Below, piece after piece: positions 31,114-35,295 of a DNA stretch of 35,295 nt. Origin of the DNA: Hydrogenophaga intermedia (GTDB lineage Bacteria > Pseudomonadota > Gammaproteobacteria > Burkholderiales > Burkholderiaceae_C); contig NZ_CCAE010000047.1 of the NCBI RefSeq assembly GCF_000723405.1, positions 1 to 35,295 of the forward strand, in the 5' to 3' direction. Each line of letters begins with the position of its first letter. Position 1 is the first letter of the stretch. The notes under the pieces were generated by a model, which had not been told where the DNA came from, searched no databases, and was given only the letters and a program-made list of their open reading frames with translations. Position numbers and translations under genes: made by a program.

Positions 31114-32576
31114 GGCGTCGGTGAGGTGGTGGGTGGCCAGTCGGCACGCGCCATGGGCGCGGTGTCGTCGAGCACCGGGTCCACGGCAGAGCCGAAGCCC
31201 ACGCCGGCCAGCGAGCCCAGCGCCAGTTGCCCACCATCGATGCGCAGGCGCACGCGGCCGTTCTGCTCGTGGTACAGGTCCGGGTGCGCGGCGAGGTAGG
31301 CCCGCGCTTCGGCCGGCGGGCGGCCGTTGAAGCCGTCGATGAAGTGGTGGGCGTTGCGCTCCACGTGCGAGATGCCGAGCAGGGCCACCAGCGCAAGGTC
31401 CTGCTGCACCGAGACGCCGGGCTGGGTCGTCAGGTCCTCGGCCGACATGAAGTACGTCGGGTGGCCAACGGCCTCGTTCCACACGCGGCAGCGCGCGAGG
31501 TTCAGGATGGACTTGTAGAAACCCTTGCAGGCCTTCGACGACACGCCGGTGTAGCCCAGCGCACGCGCGCGCGGAAAGGCCTCAAGGTCGCCATCGGACT
31601 CGTCGATGATCACCGGCTTGTGGCGCGCCAATGCGCTCACGGGCCGGGTCAGCGCCACCTGCCGCTTGATGGGCTGCTCGATCAGCAGCGTGGACTCGCA
31701 CAGGCGCTGCAGCGCGGGCTCGGCCTGCATGCGCTGCCACAAGGCGGCAATGGCCTCGGCGTCCTCGTACTGCTCGTTGCCGTCGAGCGTGGCGGCGTAG
31801 GGCTCGTCGAGGCGGTCCAGCACCGAGGCGATGCGGCGCAGGCGCTCCAGGTCGGCGTCGGCCTGGCCACTCACCTTGAGCTTGAAGTAGCGGTTGCCGT
31901 ACGTGGCCACCACCTCTTCGAGCGTTTCGGGCAGGTCGTCGTCGACGCGCGTGCCGGCCGGCTGGTCGGCCGCGACGATGGGGTCGAGCAGGCCCACGGT
32001 GTGGCGCACGGCCACGCTGGTGAGGGGTTCGAGCCCGCGCAGGAAGGGCGAGAGTTCAAAGCCGCTCAGATCGGGCGCGATGGCGTGCGCGCGCATCCCC
32101 GGCCGGTTGTGCCGCAGGGCCTGCCAGAAGCCCATGCCTTCAATGCGGCACAAGGCATCGAGCACGGCGCGGTCCAGCAGGGCCGGGCCGTAGCTGGTGA
32201 CCAGCGGGTTCAGGCCACAGGCGGCGCCCGCGTCCAGCAGCGGGCGGTAGTGCTCGGCGTAGAGGTCGAAGGCGCTGCGTTCGGGCGCCGCGCGGTAGGC
32301 CTCGGCGGTCAACTCCAGCGCCTTGCGCAACTGGTCGAGGTTCTGCGCGTCGGAGAGCGCGGGGTTCTTGTCGAACCACTTGGCGCCCAGCGCCTCGGCG
32401 GCGTAGCCGGTGCCTTCGCGCCCGTTCTGGTGGCGCACCCGCACGCGCACGATGGCCTGGCGGCCTTCGGTGACGGTGATGACGCCGAAGCGGAAGGGCA
32501 GGCGCAGCCGGTACGGCGATTCGAAGCAGTCGACGGACAGGACCTTCAGGCGGGGGGCGTCGGGCGTGGTGCTCAT
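31110..32576 (-). CDS. Enolase-superfamily (mandelate racemase/muconate lactonizing-like) protein
   Basis: The 488-residue product starts at the ATG of 32576, which directly follows the TGA of the isomerase gene (TGAATG). Superfamily features are the KxK base motif K232/K234 (YFKLKVSG), metal ligands D265 (LDGNEQY), E300 (LIEQPI) and D325/E326 (IDESDG), and Lys348 (SSKACKG) on the other face. This is the two-base arrangement of muconate-lactonizing and related enzymes. The length is about 100 residues above the usual 370-400; the extra sequence is in the N-terminal/capping half (about 65-160) and a C-terminal tail. It would abstract the proton alpha to a carboxylate for racemisation, dehydration or lactonisation. 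I do not recognise a named subgroup. Confidence 0.82.
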   Translation of the reverse strand: MSTTPDAPRLKVLSVDCFESPYRLRLPFRFGVITVTEGRQAIVRVRVRHQNGREGTGYAAEALGAKWFDKNPALSDAQNLDQLRKALELTAEAYRAAPERSAFDLYAEHYRPLLDAGAACGLNPLVTSYGPALLDRAVLDALCRIEGMGFWQALRHNRPGMRAHAIAPDLSGFELSPFLRGLEPLTSVAVRHTVGLLDPIVAADQPAGTRVDDDLPETLEEVVATYGNRYFKLKVSGQADADLERLRRIASVLDRLDEPYAATLDGNEQYEDAEAIAALWQRMQAEPALQRLCESTLLIEQPIKRQVALTRPVSALARHKPVIIDESDGDLEAFPRARALGYTGVSSKACKGFYKSILNLARCRVWNEAVGHPTYFMSAEDLTTQPGVSVQQDLALVALLGISHVERNAHHFIDGFNGRPPAEARAYLAAHPDLYHEQNGRVRLRIDGGQLALGSLAGVGFGSAVDPVLDDTAPMARADWPPTTSPTP

Positions 32577-33404
32577 TCAGTCCAGGGCCTCCAGAAGGCC
32601 TTTGAGGTAGCCGATGGCGCGCGCGGCGCAGGCCGGGCCATCGGGGTGGTAGTCGAAGGGCTCCACGGCGATCCAGCCGGCGTAGCCGTGCCGGCGCAGC
32701 GCGCGAAGGATGTCGGCGAAGCCCACCGCGCCCTGGCCGGGGCCGCGCAGGTTCGGGTCGTTCACCTGCACGTGGGCCAGCAGGCCGGTGGGCAGCCAGC
32801 GCGCCAGCACCTCGTGCACGGACTCGGCCTCTGCGCGCGCGGCAGCGCAGCAGTCGAGCATGGTGCGCAGCGCGGGCCGGTCGATGGCCTGCACGACGGC
32901 GGCGGCCTCGGCCACGGTGTGGAGGAAGTCGGCCTCGGGCGCGGCCAGCGGCTCGATGCAGTAGGTGACGCCGGCCGCCTGCGCGTGGGCCGCGACGGTG
33001 GCGAAGGTTTCGATGGCGCGCTCGCGCCCCGCCGCTTCGTCATCCGCCGGCAGGCGGCGCTGCGCGGGCGAGCCGTGCACCAGCACCGCGCCGCCAAGGT
33101 CGGCGCACAGGTCGATGAGCCCGCGCAGCACCTCGAGCGTGCGCGCGCGCACCGTGGCGTCGGGCGAGGTGATGGACAGGCCTTCGGGCTGGCGCAGCAG
33201 CCAGTGCAGGCCAGAGATGGCGATGCCGGCGTCGCTGGCCGCGCGGCGCAGGGCCGCGCGCTCGGCGGCCGGCAACTTCCACGCGTCATCACCCAGCGTG
33301 AAGGGCGCCAGCTCCAGCCCTTCGTAGCCCAGGGCCGCCGCCCACTCGCACTGGCGCGCGAACGGCCAGGGCGCCAGCACCTCGTTGCACAGGGCGATGC
33401 GCAC
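32577..33404 (-). CDS. Sugar-phosphate isomerase/epimerase-like TIM-barrel protein (AP endonuclease 2 superfamily)
   Basis: The 275-residue product starts at a GTG (33404; MRIALCNEVLAPWPFARQC) with AAGGA eight bases before. It shows the xylose-isomerase-like barrel pattern: LGYEGLELAPF, ISGLHWLL, AVLVHGSPAQRR, the metal-binding Glu in YCIEPLA, MLDCCAA (the D of the usual DxxH site), HVQVNDPN and WIAVEPFDYH. Members isomerise or epimerise keto/aldo acids and sugars or act as dehydratases. It lies 29 bp after the ABC ATPase gene and is directly joined to the enolase-superfamily gene. Confidence 0.85.
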   Translation of the reverse strand: MRIALCNEVLAPWPFARQCEWAAALGYEGLELAPFTLGDDAWKLPAAERAALRRAASDAGIAISGLHWLLRQPEGLSITSPDATVRARTLEVLRGLIDLCADLGGAVLVHGSPAQRRLPADDEAAGRERAIETFATVAAHAQAAGVTYCIEPLAAPEADFLHTVAEAAAVVQAIDRPALRTMLDCCAAARAEAESVHEVLARWLPTGLLAHVQVNDPNLRGPGQGAVGFADILRALRRHGYAGWIAVEPFDYHPDGPACAARAIGYLKGLLEALD

Positions 33405-33433
33405 GGGGCCGGTCCTTCAGCGGTGCGCGGGGC

Positions 33434-34249
33434 TCACCAGTGCGGGCCGGCCCGGGTCTCGCCCCGCCCGGTGGCGCCGGAGAGTTCGGTGTACAGCTCG
33501 AACGCCATGCGGCCAAGCGCGGGGTCGGCGCGCGTCTCGGCGGTGCGCGGGCGGGCGATGTCCACCGCGCGGATGTTGGCCACGCGGCCGGGGCGCGGCG
33601 ACATGACCACCACGCGGTCGGCGAGGAACACCGCCTCGGGGATGGAGTGCGTGACGAAGACGATGGTCTTGCGTTGGCCGCCACCGGCGCTCTCGCCCCA
33701 GATGCGCAGCAGCTCGATGTTCATCTCGTCACGCGTCATGGCGTCCAGGGCGCCGAAGGGCTCGTCCATCAGCAGGATGGGCGGGTCCATGATGAGCGCG
33801 CGGCACAGCGAGGCGCGCTGCTGCATGCCGCCCGAGAGTTCGCCGGGGCGTTTGTCGGCGAAGTCGCCCAGGCCCACCATCTTCAGCAGCGCGAGCGCGC
33901 GCTCGCGGTACTGCGCGGGGTTGCCACCGGACAGCTCCACCGGCAGGAGCACGTTGTCCAGCACGGTGCGCCACTTCAGCAGCAGCGCGGCCTGAAACAC
34001 CATGCCCACTTTCGGGATGGGCTTGTCCACCGGCACGCCGTCCACCACGATGCGGCCGCTGGTGACCGGGCGCAGCCCGGCGATGGCGCGCATCAGCGTG
34101 GACTTGCCGCAGCCGCTGGGGCCCACGAGGGCGACGAACTCGCCCTCGTGGATCTGCAGGGAGATGTCGCGCAAGGCTTCCACCGGACCGCTGTCGGCCT
34201 GGTAGACCATGCCCGCATGGTCGACTTCAATGAGGACGCGTGGATTCAC
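33434..34249 (-). CDS. ABC transporter ATPase, NitT/TauT (SsuB/TauB-like) family
   Basis: The start is the GTG at 34249 (MNPRVLIEVDHAGMVY), which overlaps the binding-protein stop as GTGA; the frame further upstream lies over that gene. The product has 271 residues. Walker A is GPSGCGKS (43-50), the signature LSGGMQQ (138-144) and Walker B ILLMDEPFGALDAMTR (158-173). GCGKS and the FGALDAMTR sequence are typical of the nitrate/taurine/sulfonate ATPases. It powers the importer served by the adjacent binding protein. No permease gene lies between or after them, so it should be upstream beyond the window. Confidence 0.9.
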   Translation of the reverse strand: MNPRVLIEVDHAGMVYQADSGPVEALRDISLQIHEGEFVALVGPSGCGKSTLMRAIAGLRPVTSGRIVVDGVPVDKPIPKVGMVFQAALLLKWRTVLDNVLLPVELSGGNPAQYRERALALLKMVGLGDFADKRPGELSGGMQQRASLCRALIMDPPILLMDEPFGALDAMTRDEMNIELLRIWGESAGGGQRKTIVFVTHSIPEAVFLADRVVVMSPRPGRVANIRAVDIARPRTAETRADPALGRMAFELYTELSGATGRGETRAGPHW

Positions 34250-35262
34250 TTGACGGTCAGCGGCATCGCCACCTTGGTGAAGAAGGCAGGGTTGAACACG
34301 TCCTTGCAGTCCACCTTCTTCGGCAGGCCCATGTAGGTGTTCACGATCTCGGTGGAGGCGCACATCTTCTTCTCGTCGATCCAGCCGATGCCGTTGTCGG
34401 CGTAGTTCTTCGTGCGCATCAGGTCGAAGCCCATCTGCATGTTGGCCTCGATGATGGCGACGTCGATCTCGGGCACGCGCTTCTTGAAGATGGCCAGGGC
34501 TTCCTTGGGGTTGCTCATCACGTCGCGCCAGCCCATGTAGCTGGCCTCGAGGAAGGCCTTGAGCTGCTGCGGCTTGTCGGCCATGGTCTTCTCGCCCGCG
34601 ATGATGGACATGGCGTAGAGGTCGAAGCCGTAGTCGGCCCATTGCAGGCGCACCGCCTTGCCCGGGCCCATGGCCTTGTCGTAGAACGGCTGGCCGGTGG
34701 TGTAGTCGGCCACGCCGTCGACGCGCTTCTCGGCAATGGAGGCGACCTTGGCGGTGGGCTCGATATTGACCCACGTGACCTTGGCCGGGTCGATCTGGTT
34801 CAGGCGCGCGAAGGCGGGGAAGGCCAGGCGCTGGCTGTCGCCGGCGGGCGCGGCCACGGTCTTGCCTTCCAGGTCCTTGGGCTTGAGCAGGGGCTTGTCG
34901 GCGTGGCTGAAGAAGGTCATGGGCGTCTTGTCGAACACCATGCCCACCATCTTCACGCGCGCGCCGCGCGACGTGGCCGAGATGACCGGCACCGCATCGG
35001 CCAGGCCGGCGTCGGCGCGGCCGGTGTCCACCTTGGCGATGGAGTCGCCCGAGCCCTTGGAGTTTTCCAGCGTCACGTCCAGGCCGCGCTGGGCGTAATA
35101 GCCCTTGTCCAGCGCCACCCAGTAGGCGGCGTGGTCGCCCACGGCGAACCAGTTGAGGGCGAAGGTGAACTTCTCCTTGGCCTGTGCACCGGCGGTGGCC
35201 GGCAGCAAGGTGAGGAGCGCCGCGCAGACGGCGGCGAAGGGAGCAGCGATCCTGGGAGTCAT
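34246..35262 (-). CDS. ABC transporter periplasmic binding protein, NMT1/THI5-like (NitT/TauT type)
   Basis: The 338-residue product starts MTPRIAAPFAAVCAALLTL with AAGGA seven bases before the ATG and signal cleavage at AGAQA (about residue 27). The mature part has the NMT1/SsuA-like pattern FTFALNWFAVGDHAAYWVAL, YYAQRGLDVTLENSKGSGD, VDTGRADAGLADA and LKPKDLEGKTVAAPAGD. Relatives bind thiamine precursors, sulfonates, nitrate, phthalate or aromatic acids. It is the first visible gene of the minus-strand operon ending with the amidase. Only 33 bp of upstream sequence is present, so the promoter or further operon genes (notably the permease) are outside the window. Confidence 0.9.
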   Translation of the reverse strand: MTPRIAAPFAAVCAALLTLLPATAGAQAKEKFTFALNWFAVGDHAAYWVALDKGYYAQRGLDVTLENSKGSGDSIAKVDTGRADAGLADAVPVISATSRGARVKMVGMVFDKTPMTFFSHADKPLLKPKDLEGKTVAAPAGDSQRLAFPAFARLNQIDPAKVTWVNIEPTAKVASIAEKRVDGVADYTTGQPFYDKAMGPGKAVRLQWADYGFDLYAMSIIAGEKTMADKPQQLKAFLEASYMGWRDVMSNPKEALAIFKKRVPEIDVAIIEANMQMGFDLMRTKNYADNGIGWIDEKKMCASTEIVNTYMGLPKKVDCKDVFNPAFFTKVAMPLTVK

Positions 35263-35295
35263 GGTGCGATCCTTTCGGGGGACGGGGTTGTCAGG

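Noticed and set aside
1..35295. CRISPR arrays, tRNA and rRNA genes, integron attC sites
   Set aside because: Reading both strands, I saw no regularly spaced repeats of 25-40 bp, no tRNA T-arm/anticodon pattern and no rRNA-like segment.

Overview
The window looks like a chromosome segment of a high-GC betaproteobacterium, probably of the Burkholderiales (Comamonadaceae-like). This is inferred from the very GC-rich coding style, the stacked solute-uptake operons (Liv-type ABC, TRAP, NitT/TauT-type ABC) each tied to a catabolic gene set, and IclR- and GntR-type regulators beside them. No 16S or tRNA gene is present to confirm the assignment.

Region 1 (1-about 6470) has visibly lower GC and reads as an accessory island. 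It opens with the terminus of an IS21-like element that abuts the 3' end of an IS3-family element. Then come an unrecognised secreted protein (minus strand), an unrecognised multi-spanning membrane protein, and a 1025-residue protein. That protein fuses an N-terminal calcineurin-like metallophosphoesterase to a STAND-type P-loop NTPase and a long helical C-terminus. Its architecture is that of bacterial immunity/conflict proteins, and it is the best candidate in the window for an undescribed system. Its P-loop carries Ala where the Walker A Lys is expected. Three long spacers hold hairpins and a pair of direct repeats but no convincing genes.

Region 2 (6473-15360, minus strand) is one likely operon: KstD-like flavoprotein, short-chain dehydrogenase, Liv-type binding protein, LivH, a LivM-LivG fusion, LivF, a double EthD-domain protein and an EamA exporter. 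A divergent IclR regulator sits at 15481-16299, and a promoter with an overlapping inverted repeat lies between them. The set looks built to import and oxidise an alicyclic or aromatic carbon source.

Region 3 (16324-18388) holds a short flagellar rod-like protein and a methyl-accepting chemotaxis protein with a possible FliA promoter.

Region 4 (18406-25769) is a tightly overlapped minus-strand operon of TRAP dctP-dctQ-dctM, a deaminase-type amidohydrolase, a hydantoin-racemase-like protein lacking both expected catalytic cysteines, and a dihydropyrimidinase/hydantoinase. A divergent GntR/FCD regulator and a clear promoter plus palindrome accompany it. It probably takes up and opens a cyclic ureide or imino-heterocycle.

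Region 5 (25821-29588, minus) is a three-gene envelope module: a small exported protein with a possible SH3-like fold, an M48 metalloprotease, and a CHASE2 protein with no output domain.

Region 6 (29665-35262, minus) is an operon of a NitT/TauT-type binding protein and ATPase (permease not in the window), a TIM-barrel isomerase, an enolase-superfamily protein and an amidase, probably for importing and degrading an amide-containing acid. Long open frames antisense to the GC-rich genes are treated as shadows.
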